A DNA stretch of 64,000 bases from Streptomyces liliifuscus (GTDB taxonomy: Bacteria; Actinomycetota; Actinomycetes; Streptomycetales; Streptomycetaceae): contig NZ_CP066831.1 in NCBI RefSeq assembly GCF_016598615.1, positions 6,758,001 through 6,822,000 on the forward strand, given 5' to 3'. The position numbers and the translations under genes were made by a program. Within the stretch, counting starts at the first letter, position 1, and every line of letters starts with the position of its first letter. This document shows, in pieces, positions 17,230 through 26,121 of this stretch. The notes below the pieces were generated by a model. It was not told the DNA's origin. It searched no databases and was given only the letters and a program-made list of their open reading frames with translations.

Positions 17230-18219
17230 GTGGAAATCGAACGAGTCATCGGTCATGTAGAGGGTGTCGCGGTGGGGGATGTCTTCCATCGGAGGATGGA
17301 TGTGCTGCGGGCCAAGCTGCACCGAGCCAACCAGAAGGGCATCTCTTGGCTCGCCGACAAGGACGGCAGTGAAGTCGGCGACGCCATCGTGCTGCACGGG
17401 GGGTACGAAGACGACGAGGATCACTGGACGTGGGTGCGATACACAGGCGCCTCGCCGGACAAAGACAAGGATGCAGCAACTGGGAAGCTTCTGCGTAGCC
17501 AATCATGGCTGTATCAGGATAATGCTGCCCTGAAGCGCAGCTATGAGCGCAAATATCCCGTCCGTGTCATCCGCGGCTTTGAAGGAGACCCGCGCTACTC
17601 GCTGCCTGATGACTACCGTTATGACGGCCTGTACGAGATTACGGCGATCCGTACGGCGATTTCGAAGTCGCCTGCACCAGACGGCTCGGATATCGAAATC
17701 TGCCAGTTCGACTTGGAGCGTCTTTCTGACCCTCTCCAAGAGCCTACCTCTGCAGAGCGCCATATCGTCGAAATGCTAGAGGAGCTCGACGAACAGCAAG
17801 AGGAAAAGTTTCCCGAGGTGCGCACTTCGAAGGTGCAGCGTCTTGTGCGGGATGCCGCGGCAGCCAGGCGCGTTAAGAAGCTTTACGCAGGCGAGTGCCA
17901 GCTGTGTGGCCTCCGCATGGAAGGACCGGATGGAAAACCCTACAGCGAGGGTGCTCACATAAGGCCTATAGGTGCGCCTCACCATGGCCCTGACGTTGAG
18001 CCGAATATCCTGTGCCTGTGCCCCAACTGCCATGTGCGGCTCGATATCGGGGCTGTCGTCGTTGCCGATGACTGGTCAATCATCGTGCGCGCAGGCATGT
18101 TCGGCGCAGATGTATTGCCGAAGCTGACGATGAAGGGTTGGCACAAAGTGCACCCGGACTATGTTCGCTATCACCGTGAGAAGTGGGAGAAGCAGGCCAG
18201 CCCCAGCCAGGAACAGTAA
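17230..18219 (+). CDS. SRA-HNH modification-dependent endonuclease (type IV restriction)
   Basis: A 329-residue protein. Residues 1-165 are a YDG/SRA domain: IGHVEGVAVGDVFHRR, GISW, DAIVLHGGYEDDED, and the name motif YDGLYEI at 131-137. SRA domains flip out 5-methylcytosine. Residues 218-275 are an HNH nuclease with zinc cysteines (CQLC 223-226, CPNC 264-267) and EGAHIRPIG carrying catalytic His243. This two-domain order matches TagI/ScoMcrA-type methyl-dependent nucleases. GTG 17230 is needed to keep the conserved SRA start; no good ribosome site precedes it. A/T-ending codons are frequent. It is divergent from the SauUSI-like gene. Cleavage specificity is unknown. Confidence 0.88.
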   Translation: MEIERVIGHVEGVAVGDVFHRRMDVLRAKLHRANQKGISWLADKDGSEVGDAIVLHGGYEDDEDHWTWVRYTGASPDKDKDAATGKLLRSQSWLYQDNAALKRSYERKYPVRVIRGFEGDPRYSLPDDYRYDGLYEITAIRTAISKSPAPDGSDIEICQFDLERLSDPLQEPTSAERHIVEMLEELDEQQEEKFPEVRTSKVQRLVRDAAAARRVKKLYAGECQLCGLRMEGPDGKPYSEGAHIRPIGAPHHGPDVEPNILCLCPNCHVRLDIGAVVVADDWSIIVRAGMFGADVLPKLTMKGWHKVHPDYVRYHREKWEKQASPSQEQ

Positions 18220-18229
18220 GGCTGGGGCT
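18199..18229. terminator. Hairpin spanning the SRA-HNH stop codon
   Basis: AGCCCCAGCC at 18199-18208 pairs exactly with GGCTGGGGCT at 18220-18229; the loop contains the TAA stop of the SRA-HNH gene. It sits between convergent genes, so it could end transcription from the left gene. No U-tract is present, as is common in Streptomyces terminators. Confidence 0.6.
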
Positions 18230-18241
18230 CATTGTGGCGGG

Positions 18242-19255
18242 CTATTCCGTCCCGTGGCACCCCTCATACACTCGCCCCGACCCACACCAACAAGACGCCC
18301 CCCGCTCCGGCGGCCAAGCCTCCGCCCTCCCCCTCGCCGCCAACGTCGTCGCATACTGCGGCAACAACGAAGCATCACCGGGCGAAGCCCCCTCCGAGGC
18401 AGCGAACGCCTCGTAAGAAGGAACCGTGCCTGTCACGATCCCCAAGTTCGGCGTGCCGGAGGCCGCGAGCTCCCTCAGTGATCCCTCTATCGTCGCCAGG
18501 TGCTCCTCATGCGACGGGTACTCCTCCGCCAAGGTCGGATACGCCGTCACCAGTTCCGACAGTTCCGAGGTCGGCCAGTGGAGGACCGCTACCGGGAACG
18601 GGCGGGACAGTGCCTCGCGGTACGTGCCCAACTCGGCGCGCAGGCGCGAGATTTCCGCCTCCAGTTCCGCCGGGTTGTCCGAGCCCAGGGACCACACGCG
18701 CTTGGGGTCGTGGAGTTCGTCCAGGGAGACCGGGGAGGAGTGGAGGGTGTCCGCGAGGGAGTCCCAGTTGTCGTGGGGCAGGCCCAGCATGCGGCGTACG
18801 CGGTGGCGGCCGAAGAGGACCGGGTGGGTCGCGTACGGGGGTTCGGGGACGTCCGTCAGGAGGTGGGTCGCCGCCTCCGTGAACGTCTGCTGTGCGGCTT
18901 CGAGCTCGTCGTGGGACTCCAGGGACTCGGCCACGATCACCCAGGGGGCCGGATCGCGGGGTGACGCCGCGCGGACGCCCTCGATGATCGCCTTCGCCTC
19001 CGCCTCGTGGCCGTACTCCCAGAGGTTGGCCGCCTTGAGGGCCCGTACCAGGAATGGGTTCTCCAGGGGGGTCGCGCTGGAGAGGAGACGGTCGTAGAAG
19101 GCGGTGGCTCGCGGGCGGTCGTCGGCCAGTTCGAGGTGGGCCGCAGCCTGCAGCAGCAGGTGCTCGGCGTCCTCGGGGTAGAGGCCGGCGGTCCGCTCCA
19201 GGCGTGCTGCTTCGGCGTTGTGGTCGACGTACTCGGCAGACGTGTCGGGGCGCAT
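18242..19255 (-). CDS. Tetratricopeptide-type protein with C-terminal SEC-C motif
   Basis: A 337-residue soluble protein. The N-terminal half consists of helix pairs resembling tetratricopeptide repeats (AARLERTAGLYPEDAEHLLLQAAAHLELADD; the next ones begin LERA/FLVRALKAANLWEYG). The last 15 residues are a SEC-C zinc motif (CWCGSGRVYEGCH). SEC-C modules bind zinc and often mediate contact with SecA or the translation apparatus. ATG 19255 was chosen over the longer frame, whose first 42 residues are Pro/Arg-rich and non-conserved in style. The role is unknown. It is divergent from the sortase. Confidence 0.8.
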   Translation of the reverse strand: MRPDTSAEYVDHNAEAARLERTAGLYPEDAEHLLLQAAAHLELADDRPRATAFYDRLLSSATPLENPFLVRALKAANLWEYGHEAEAKAIIEGVRAASPRDPAPWVIVAESLESHDELEAAQQTFTEAATHLLTDVPEPPYATHPVLFGRHRVRRMLGLPHDNWDSLADTLHSSPVSLDELHDPKRVWSLGSDNPAELEAEISRLRAELGTYREALSRPFPVAVLHWPTSELSELVTAYPTLAEEYPSHEEHLATIEGSLRELAASGTPNLGIVTGTVPSYEAFAASEGASPGDASLLPQYATTLAARGRAEAWPPERGASCWCGSGRVYEGCHGTE

Positions 19256-19465
19256 GGTGGACACCGTACTGCCGACCGCCCGGCGGAGGAGAGGTATGGG
19301 CAGGCCAGGGGTGAGATCGGGGGTGGGGGCGTGAGGAGTCGTGGGTGGTCGTGAGCGGTGGGGAGGGCGCGGCTCGTTCATGGGGATGGTGAGTTGGGGC
19401 TTCAGCCCTTATCTTGCGGCAGCCACAGCAGGCTGAGGCTCTTGCGGGAGGAGGCAGGCGTCCGC

Positions 19466-20269
19466 ATGCGAGTCCCCGTCGTTCATCAGCGGGCCCGGCG
19501 GCGGCGTGCGCGCTACGCCCGCCTTCTCTGGAACGGCGCCGAGATCCTCGTAACCCTCGGTGTCGTCCTCATGCTCCTCGTCGTCCACCAGCTGTGGTGG
19601 ACCAATCGGCAGGCCCGTGAGGGCGCCGAGAGGAAGGTCCAGGCCCTGGAGAGCGAGTGGGGTGCCAGGGATGGGAGTGAGGGTGGGGAGGGCTCGGCCG
19701 CGGTCGGCGGGTCCGGCTCGGGCGGTGGGTCCGGCTCTTCCCGTGACCGGTCCGGTGCCGACTCCCGGACTGCGCCTGACTCCGCCTCGGCCACCGACAC
19801 CAACCCCCGTCCCCGCTGGACCCAGGCGTACGCCATCCTCAGCATCCCCCGCCTCGGCCTGCGCGTTCCGGTCGCGGAAGGGATCAGTAAGGGGAACGTG
19901 CTGAACAAGGGGTACGTCGGTCATTACCCGGACACCGCGCAGCCCGGGCGGGCCGGGAACTTCGCGCTCGCCGGGCATCGGAACACGCATGGGGAGCCGT
20001 TCCGGTACATCAACCGGCTCCGGCGGGGGGACCGGATCGAGGTCGAGACCCCGGCCGCCGTCTACACGTACGTCGTCGACAGGACGCTGGCGCAGACCTC
20101 GGCGGGGGACGGTGGAGTGATACGGGAGATTCCTCGCAGCTCGGTCAGGCCCTCGTACGGCTACACGGACCCCGGGTACTACCTCACGCTCACCACGTGC
20201 ACTCCGGAGTACACGTCCAAGTACCGCCTGGTGGTCTGGGGGAAGCTCGGTTCCATGCGGCCCCGCTGA
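19466..20269 (+). CDS. Class E sortase
   Basis: A 267-residue membrane-anchored transpeptidase. It has a basic N terminus (RARRRRARYARLL), one transmembrane helix (about 25-43), a low-complexity Gly/Ser/Asp linker (65-115), and a sortase domain with catalytic His171 (LAGHRNTHG), Cys245 (TLTTCTP) and Arg254 (KYRLVV). TLTTC(T/N)P is the class E signature. Such enzymes attach LAxTG proteins (for example long chaplins) to peptidoglycan. ATG 19466 follows GGGAGGAGG at 11 bases. A candidate substrate with LARTG is encoded at 31850-32728. The gene is convergent with the kinase operon. Confidence 0.93.
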   Translation: MRVPVVHQRARRRRARYARLLWNGAEILVTLGVVLMLLVVHQLWWTNRQAREGAERKVQALESEWGARDGSEGGEGSAAVGGSGSGGGSGSSRDRSGADSRTAPDSASATDTNPRPRWTQAYAILSIPRLGLRVPVAEGISKGNVLNKGYVGHYPDTAQPGRAGNFALAGHRNTHGEPFRYINRLRRGDRIEVETPAAVYTYVVDRTLAQTSAGDGGVIREIPRSSVRPSYGYTDPGYYLTLTTCTPEYTSKYRLVVWGKLGSMRPR

Positions 20270-20304
20270 GCCACCCCGCCCAGCCCAACCCGGCCCCCAC
20301 CCGA

Positions 20305-22839
20305 TCAGCTCTTTTTCAGCTGGTCGTAGCGGCCGAGGAAGTGCGGGACGCCGTTCTCCACGCGGTGGAGGAAGAGGCCGTTGACCCAGCGGAACTCCTT
20401 GGTCACCGGGTCGAACTCGATGGTCTTGGCGAGCCCCTTGTGGGTGGTCCGGCGGAGCCTGCGCACCATGGCGCCCCGCTCGGGCTCCACGCTGCCCAGC
20501 TCGCGCAGGCCCTGGGCGACGAAGAGCAGCGCGTCGTACGCCTCCACCGCGAAGTGCTCGACGGTGCGTACCCCGAAGCGCTTCTTGTACGCCGCCACGA
20601 AGCGTGCCGCGCCGGGCAGCTCGGCCGGGTCGACATAGGTCGTGGTGATCACCCAGCCCTCGGCCGCCGGGCCCGCCTCGGTGAGGAACGCGCTCTGCAG
20701 GACCGGTTCCGGCGCCATGCGCGTGCCCCGGAACCCGGCCTCTCGCAGCGCGCGGGCGCAGCGGGCGGCCCGGTGCGGTGAGGCGCCGGCGTACACCACG
20801 GCCTGCGCGTCGGCGGCGAGGACGGCGGCGGCGACCGTGTCGAAGTCCTCGCTGTCCGCGGGGACGACATGGGTCGTGGTCGTGCCCCTGGAGGGCGGGA
20901 ACGCGGTCAGGTCCTTGACGATCTGCCAACTGGTGCGGCTGGACGCCCTGTCGTCCACGAGGGCGGTTCTGCGGCTCTCCTCGGTGTGGGTGAGGTAGTG
21001 GATGAAGGGCGTCGAGAGGGCGTTCTCGTCGGGTCTGAGCTGGAAGTACCCGCGGCTGCTGGACTGGGATTCCAGTTCGGCGGGGGAGGAGACGGTCACG
21101 AGGGGCAGCAGGGCCTTCTGGTAGCGGGTGGCGGAGGCCTCGGCCGCGGCGCTGCCCGTCGGGCCGAGGACGGCGTACACGTCGTGGTCCGCGACGAACT
21201 TCCCGGCCACCTCCGCGGCACGCTTCGCCTCGCCCGCGTCGTCCAGGACCTTCAGGGTCAGGTCGAAGGCGCGGCCGTCGCGGGAGCGGGAGTTGAAGTC
21301 CGCGACGGCCAGGCGGGCGCCGCGCTCCTGGGCCAGGCCGATCGCCTTGTCCGGGCCGGACAGGTCCGCGTGCAGGCCGATCACGTACCGGGGCAGTGGT
21401 GCGGAGCGGGTCGCGTCGTCGCCGCCGGACGTGGACCTGGCGGCGGCCCAGGCCGCGAGGCCGCCGCCGGTCAGGACCACGGCGGCCGCCGAACCCAGCG
21501 TCAGCAGGCGGCGCCGGGAGACGGCGGGCGGTTCCTGCGACTGGACGAGAGTGGTCGGCCCGGGGTCGGGCAGCGCCAGGACGGCGGACGAGCGTTCCGC
21601 GATCAGCCGGGGCAGCGAGGGCGGCAGCCAGTCGGCCTCCCGCCCGGCCTCGCCTCCACCCTTCCGCCCGCCCTTCCCTCCGGCTCCCCGTCCGGCACTT
21701 CCTCCGCCCTCTCGTCCGGCTCCCCGTCCGGCACTTCCTCCGCCCTCTCGTCCGGCTCCCCGTCCGGCACTTCCTCCGCCCTCCCGTCCGGCTCCCCCTC
21801 CGGCGCCTCGCCCGGCCTCCAGCCCGGCACCCCGCTCGCCCGCAGGGCCGCTCTCCCGCTCGCCCGCAGGGTCGCCCTCCCGCTCGCCCTCCTGCCCGCC
21901 CGCAGGGCCCCCCGCCCGCTCGCCCGCCGAGTCGCCCTCCCCCTCGCCCGCAGCGTCCCCCACGCCCACCCCCTCGCCCGCCGAGTCATCCTCCCCGTCG
22001 TCCTCACCCGCCAGAGCGGCCCGTACCTCCTGCGCGGTCGGTCTGGCCGCCGGGTCCTTGGCGAGACAGCCGGTCAGCAGTGGGACCAGGGTCCACGGCA
22101 CGGCGTCCAGGTCCGGTTCCTCGTGGACCGTACGGAAGATGACGGCGGCCGCGGTGCCGGTGCCGAACGGGCGGCGGCCGGTCGCCGCGTACGCCAGGAC
22201 GCAGCCCAGCGAGAAGACGTCGCTCGGCGGGCCGATGTCACGGCCCTGCCCCCGCGCCTGCTCGGGCGAGAGGTAGCCGGGCGAGCCGATCACCACATCG
22301 CTCGCGGTCAGCGCGGTGGCACCGGTGGAACGCGCGATGCCGAAGTCGATCAGCCGGGGGCCGTCCAGGGCGAGCAGGATGTTGCCCGGCTTGACGTCCC
22401 GGTGGACGAGGCCCGCGGCGTGCACCTCGGTGAGCGCCTCGGCCAGCCGGGCGCCGAGGAAGCGGACCGTACGCTCCGGCAGCGGCCCGTACAGCGTGAC
22501 GGCCTCGGACAGCGACGGGCCCGGTACGAAGGCGGTCGCCAGCCAGGGCTCGCGGGCCGCCGGCTCCGCCGCGGTCACCGGTGTCACCCACTGCCCGGTG
22601 AGCCCGCTCGCCGCCTCGGCCTCGCGCCGGAACCGGGCCCGGAAGTCGTGGTCGGCCGCGTACTCGGCGCGGATCACCTTCAGCGCGACCAGCGCCCCGC
22701 CCGTCGAACGGGCCAGGTAGACCACGCCCATGCCGCCCGCGCCGAGCCGGCCGAGCAGCCGGTAGCCGCCGACGAAGGTCGGGTCGCCGGGCTTGAGGGC
22801 GCGCACTCCCGCGGGCCCCTCCGACGGGGGATGGCTCAC
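20305..22839 (-). CDS. Ser/Thr protein kinase fused to extracellular type I periplasmic binding domain
   Basis: An 844-residue receptor kinase. Residues 25-280 are a Hanks-type kinase: glycine loop LGAGGMGVV, Lys54, HRDVKPGN (Asp148), DFG 165-167, GSPGYLSPEQ. Residues 280-400 are a low-complexity Gly/Glu/Arg linker with three perfect or near-perfect 12-residue repeats. A membrane helix lies at about 446-467 after SRRRLL. Residues 483-844 are an extracellular LivJ-like branched-amino-acid/urea-type ligand domain (GLHADLSGPDKAIGLAQERGARLAV). Ligand binding outside would control the kinase inside. It starts GTG 22839 and follows its paralogue 22870-25053 by 30 bp, clearly in one operon. Confidence 0.93.
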   Translation of the reverse strand: MSHPPSEGPAGVRALKPGDPTFVGGYRLLGRLGAGGMGVVYLARSTGGALVALKVIRAEYAADHDFRARFRREAEAASGLTGQWVTPVTAAEPAAREPWLATAFVPGPSLSEAVTLYGPLPERTVRFLGARLAEALTEVHAAGLVHRDVKPGNILLALDGPRLIDFGIARSTGATALTASDVVIGSPGYLSPEQARGQGRDIGPPSDVFSLGCVLAYAATGRRPFGTGTAAAVIFRTVHEEPDLDAVPWTLVPLLTGCLAKDPAARPTAQEVRAALAGEDDGEDDSAGEGVGVGDAAGEGEGDSAGERAGGPAGGQEGEREGDPAGERESGPAGERGAGLEAGRGAGGGAGREGGGSAGRGAGREGGGSAGRGAGREGGGSAGRGAGGKGGRKGGGEAGREADWLPPSLPRLIAERSSAVLALPDPGPTTLVQSQEPPAVSRRRLLTLGSAAAVVLTGGGLAAWAAARSTSGGDDATRSAPLPRYVIGLHADLSGPDKAIGLAQERGARLAVADFNSRSRDGRAFDLTLKVLDDAGEAKRAAEVAGKFVADHDVYAVLGPTGSAAAEASATRYQKALLPLVTVSSPAELESQSSSRGYFQLRPDENALSTPFIHYLTHTEESRRTALVDDRASSRTSWQIVKDLTAFPPSRGTTTTHVVPADSEDFDTVAAAVLAADAQAVVYAGASPHRAARCARALREAGFRGTRMAPEPVLQSAFLTEAGPAAEGWVITTTYVDPAELPGAARFVAAYKKRFGVRTVEHFAVEAYDALLFVAQGLRELGSVEPERGAMVRRLRRTTHKGLAKTIEFDPVTKEFRWVNGLFLHRVENGVPHFLGRYDQLKKS
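21688..21795. repeat. 36-bp tandem repeat, three copies, in the kinase linker
   Basis: Three units of 36 bp at 21688-21723, 21724-21759 and 21760-21795 differ by a single base in the last unit; read on the minus strand each encodes GAGREGGGSAGR. Less perfect units with SAGERAGG and PAGERESG continue the pattern on the side nearer the kinase domain. Copy number is probably variable between strains because 36-bp identical units recombine or slip easily without shifting the frame. Confidence 0.9.
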
Positions 22840-22869
22840 GGAGACCCGCTCACAGCGACCCGCTCACGG

Positions 22870-25053
22870 CTACACCTCGGAGGGGGCATCACCGAGGAAC
22901 CGGAACCGGCCGCCCTCGACCTGGTGCAGGAAGATGCCCCAGCCGGCGAACGTGCCGTCCTCCGGCTTGAAGGAGAACTCCTTCGTGATGCCCTTGTAGC
23001 GGCTCTTGCGCAGCAGGCCCACCAGGTCCTTGCGCCCCGGCGGCCGTCCGCCCTTCGTGGCCTTCACCAGCTCCTGGAGGACGAGGTTGACGGTGTCGTA
23101 CGCCTCGGCCGCGTAGTAGCCGGGCGCGGCGCCGAACCGCTTGCGGAAGGCGGCGGTGAAGGCCGCCGCGGCCGGCAGGGCGGAGGGGTCGACGAAGGAG
23201 GCGGTCATCAGCCATCCCTCGGCCGCGTCCCCGGCCAGCTCGAGGAACGCCGGGTCGATCACGGCCTGTGAGGCGAACCGCGGCCGGTCGAAGCCGGCCG
23301 CCGCCAGCTCGCGGGCCACCAGGGCGGCTCCCTGCGAATAGCCGGCGTAGATGAAGGAGCCGATCCCGGCCCGCAGCATGTCGGCGACGACGGGCCCCAT
23401 GTCCTGCGTGTTCTCCGGGACCACCCGGGGGTAGGCCGGCCGGCCCAGCTGACGCAGCATGGTGGAGTTGACCCCGGCGGACTCCTGGGCGTACGTCTGC
23501 GCGGTGCGGTCCTGGAGGAGACCGGGGCGCTGTGTCTCCTTCTGCTTCATGAGATAGACGCTCATGGGCAGGGAGAGGGCCGCGTCGCTGGGGCGGCAGT
23601 GCACGAAGGACCGGTACTCCTGGGAGGTCAGGAGCAGTCCTCCGGCCGAGACCGACAGCAGCGGCAGCAGCGCCTCGTCGTACGTGCCGAGGACCGCGGT
23701 AGCCGCCTCGTCGCTGGTCGGGCCGAGCACGGCGAGCACGTCGGCGTCCTGGATCAGTTTCTTCGCCGCGGCCGGCGCCCGGCCCGCGCTGCCGCCGTCG
23801 TCAGCGGTCTTCAGGGTGAGCTCGAAGGGCTTGTTCCCACGGGAGTTGAACTGCTCGACCGCCAGCCGCGCGCCCCGCTCCTGCGCCTGGCCCGTCGTCC
23901 GCCGGTCCCCGCTGAGATCCGCCTGTACGCCGATGGCCCAGCGGCGGGCCCGCGGCGTCGAGGCGCCCGGGTCGTCCTCGTCGCGCAGGGCGGCCCAGGC
24001 CGCGGTTCCGCCCGCCGCCATGAGAAGTGCCGCGCCGGAGGCCAGGAGCAGCCGGCGTCGGCCGGGCGACGTCGGTTCCGCCTCCGTCGGTGCTTCGGCG
24101 GCCGACGCGTCGGCGACGGTCGGCTCGATGTCGGGGAGCGCCAGCATCTCGGCCGAACGGTCGGCGATGATCCGTACGACGTCCTCGGGCAGCCAGTCGA
24201 TCCGGCCGCCCTCGGGGACCGAGTCCTCGACCAGCAGCACCGTGCCGAACTGCTCGGCCGTCGGGCGGTCCGCCGGGTCCTTCGCCAGGCACAGCCGCAG
24301 CAGCGTCAGCAGTTCGACGCCCTCCGTGTCCTCCCCGGCCTCGATGCCGGACAGGTCGGGTTCGTCGTGGACCGTGCGGTAGAGCAGGGCGTCGGCCGTG
24401 CCCGTGCCGAACGGCGGACGGCCGCTCGCCGCGTACGCCAGCAGACAGCCCAGCGAGAAGATGTCGCTCGCCGGGCCCACCGCCGCGCCACGCGCCTCGG
24501 CCTGCTCGGGGGAGAGGAAACCGGGCGTGCCGACGACCAGATCGGTGGAGGTGATCGCGGTCTCGTCGGTCGCGCGGGCGATCCCGAAGTCGATGAGGCG
24601 CGGGCCGTCCACGGCGAGCAGGACGTTGGCGGGCTTGACGTCCCGGTGGACGAGACCGGCGGCGTGGACCTCGCGCAGCGCGGCGCCGAGCATCCGGCCC
24701 AGGACGCGCACGCTGCGGGTGGGCAGCGGGCCGTGGCGGGCGACCGCCTCCTCCAGCGAGGGGCCGGGCACGAAGGCGGTGGCCAGCCAGGGCTCGTCCG
24801 CGTCCGGGTCGGCGCCGGTGACCGGTACCGCCCAGGGGCTGGTCACCCGGCGGGCCGTCTCGACCTCGCGGCGGAACCTGGCTCGGAAGTCCGGCTCGTC
24901 CGCGTACTCGGCCTGGATGACCTTGACGGCGGCCAGGCTCCCGGCCTCCGTACGGCCGAGGTAGACCACGCCCATGCCGCCCGCGCCGAGGCGGGCCAGC
25001 AGCCGGTGTCCCCCGATCGAGGCGGGGTCGGTGGGGAGCAGACGCTCGCTCAT
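22870..25053 (-). CDS. Ser/Thr protein kinase fused to extracellular type I periplasmic binding domain (paralogue)
   Basis: A 727-residue paralogue of the following gene. It has a kinase domain at 15-275 (LGAGGMGVV, Lys44, HRDVKPAN with Asp138, DFG 155-157, GTPGFLSPEQ), a short acidic linker without the repeats of its partner, a membrane helix around 333-355 (RRRLLLASGAALLMAAGG), and an extracellular ligand-binding domain from about 370 (GVQADLSGDRRTTGQAQERGARLAV). The binding domains of the two proteins differ in sequence, so different ligands are likely. Its start overlaps the lipoprotein stop by 4 bp (25050-25053). Confidence 0.93.
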   Translation of the reverse strand: MSERLLPTDPASIGGHRLLARLGAGGMGVVYLGRTEAGSLAAVKVIQAEYADEPDFRARFRREVETARRVTSPWAVPVTGADPDADEPWLATAFVPGPSLEEAVARHGPLPTRSVRVLGRMLGAALREVHAAGLVHRDVKPANVLLAVDGPRLIDFGIARATDETAITSTDLVVGTPGFLSPEQAEARGAAVGPASDIFSLGCLLAYAASGRPPFGTGTADALLYRTVHDEPDLSGIEAGEDTEGVELLTLLRLCLAKDPADRPTAEQFGTVLLVEDSVPEGGRIDWLPEDVVRIIADRSAEMLALPDIEPTVADASAAEAPTEAEPTSPGRRRLLLASGAALLMAAGGTAAWAALRDEDDPGASTPRARRWAIGVQADLSGDRRTTGQAQERGARLAVEQFNSRGNKPFELTLKTADDGGSAGRAPAAAKKLIQDADVLAVLGPTSDEAATAVLGTYDEALLPLLSVSAGGLLLTSQEYRSFVHCRPSDAALSLPMSVYLMKQKETQRPGLLQDRTAQTYAQESAGVNSTMLRQLGRPAYPRVVPENTQDMGPVVADMLRAGIGSFIYAGYSQGAALVARELAAAGFDRPRFASQAVIDPAFLELAGDAAEGWLMTASFVDPSALPAAAAFTAAFRKRFGAAPGYYAAEAYDTVNLVLQELVKATKGGRPPGRKDLVGLLRKSRYKGITKEFSFKPEDGTFAGWGIFLHQVEGGRFRFLGDAPSEV

Positions 25054-25889
25054 TCGGCCGCCTCCAGTTCGGTCTCGACGCGGGTCAGCATCTGGACCGC
25101 TCCCTGGCGCAGGGCGGAGTCGACCTCTTCCTCGGACCGCCCCTCGGAACCCCTGCCGACGACGGCCACGGTGACCTGCGCCAGCCGGCTCTGTATCCAG
25201 TAGTAGTAGCGAGGGCCGCCCAGCTCGTCGCTGTAGTACTCGCCGCCTTCCGAGAGCGTGTCCTCGGAGGTGAAGTTGCCCATCAGGCCGTACTGCGCGC
25301 CCGTGGAGTGCAGTCCGCTGATCCGCTCGTTCTGGCGGAGCTGCTGATCGGGGCAGCGCAGCGCCTCCTCCAGGGTCCCGGCCATCTCCCAGTCGGCGTC
25401 CTTCACGGCCCGGTGCACGGTGACGGTCGCGGTGACGTGGATCGGGCCCTTGCCGTCCTCCGCGGGCAGTTCGCTGTTGCGGGCGACGTTGGCGAGCACC
25501 GTCGAGGGCAGCGGCTCGCGCTGCCAGACACAGTCCGGGTCGAGTACGGGCCAGGAGGCGGGGTCGCTCTCGTACGGGCTGCGCCTGACGAAGCCGGGGC
25601 CCCAGTCGGCGGGTGCCGCCGCGACGGTGCGGGCCAGGCGCAGGGCCGCCGCGCGGGTCTTCGGCGCGCGGTCGGGATCGGGGGTGAAGTCCAGGCTCGT
25701 GGCACCGGCGCTGGGACTCGGGCTCGGGCTGGAGCGGGTGTCACCGCTCGCGGCGGCCTGCGGGGAGCCGGTGGGTTTGGAGTCGGAGGGCTTGGCGGTC
25801 CCGTTGTCGCCGCCTCCCGAACAGCCGGCCAGCAGCAGCCCGGTGGCTAAGGCGCCGACACACAGACGCACACGTCTTCGGTACACCAT
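25050..25889 (-). CDS. Lipoprotein heading the receptor-kinase operon
   Basis: A 279-residue secreted lipoprotein. The signal peptide ends in the lipobox LLAG-Cys (ATGLLLAGCSGGG), followed by a Ser/Pro-rich spacer (SSPSPSPSAG). The remaining domain is not one I recognise; it contains DPDCVWQREPLP, two further cysteines and aromatic YYYWIQSRL. ATG 25889 follows GGGGGAG. The gene is translationally coupled to the first kinase by a 4-bp overlap. A role as a ligand-binding or regulatory partner of the kinases is inference from the operon. Confidence 0.8.
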   Translation of the reverse strand: MVYRRRVRLCVGALATGLLLAGCSGGGDNGTAKPSDSKPTGSPQAAASGDTRSSPSPSPSAGATSLDFTPDPDRAPKTRAAALRLARTVAAAPADWGPGFVRRSPYESDPASWPVLDPDCVWQREPLPSTVLANVARNSELPAEDGKGPIHVTATVTVHRAVKDADWEMAGTLEEALRCPDQQLRQNERISGLHSTGAQYGLMGNFTSEDTLSEGGEYYSDELGGPRYYYWIQSRLAQVTVAVVGRGSEGRSEEEVDSALRQGAVQMLTRVETELEAAE

Positions 25890-26121
25890 CGACTCCCCCA
25901 ACTCCCCATACCCGCACGCGCGTTCCCCCGCTGGGAGCGTAGCGACTATGCCCCCGGGGTACTACGGCCTTGCCGGAGTCCGTTGTTCCCTCTTCTGTGT
26001 TCATGGCCGCTCACCTGCGGCAGCGGCTTCCGGAGCCGATCCTGTATAACGGCAGGAGGCCACAGAGCCAGTAGGACCGGTAAGCCGCAGTAGGTAGGAC
26101 CAGAGGGAAGGAGTGCAGCCG

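Noticed and set aside
17074..17502. N-terminal extension of the restriction helicase
   Set aside because: It would run through the divergent SRA-HNH start; GTG 17073 has a strong ribosome site and the family-like region begins there.
21688..21795. Three 36-bp repeats as a CRISPR
   Set aside because: Units are contiguous with no spacers and encode an in-frame linker of the kinase.
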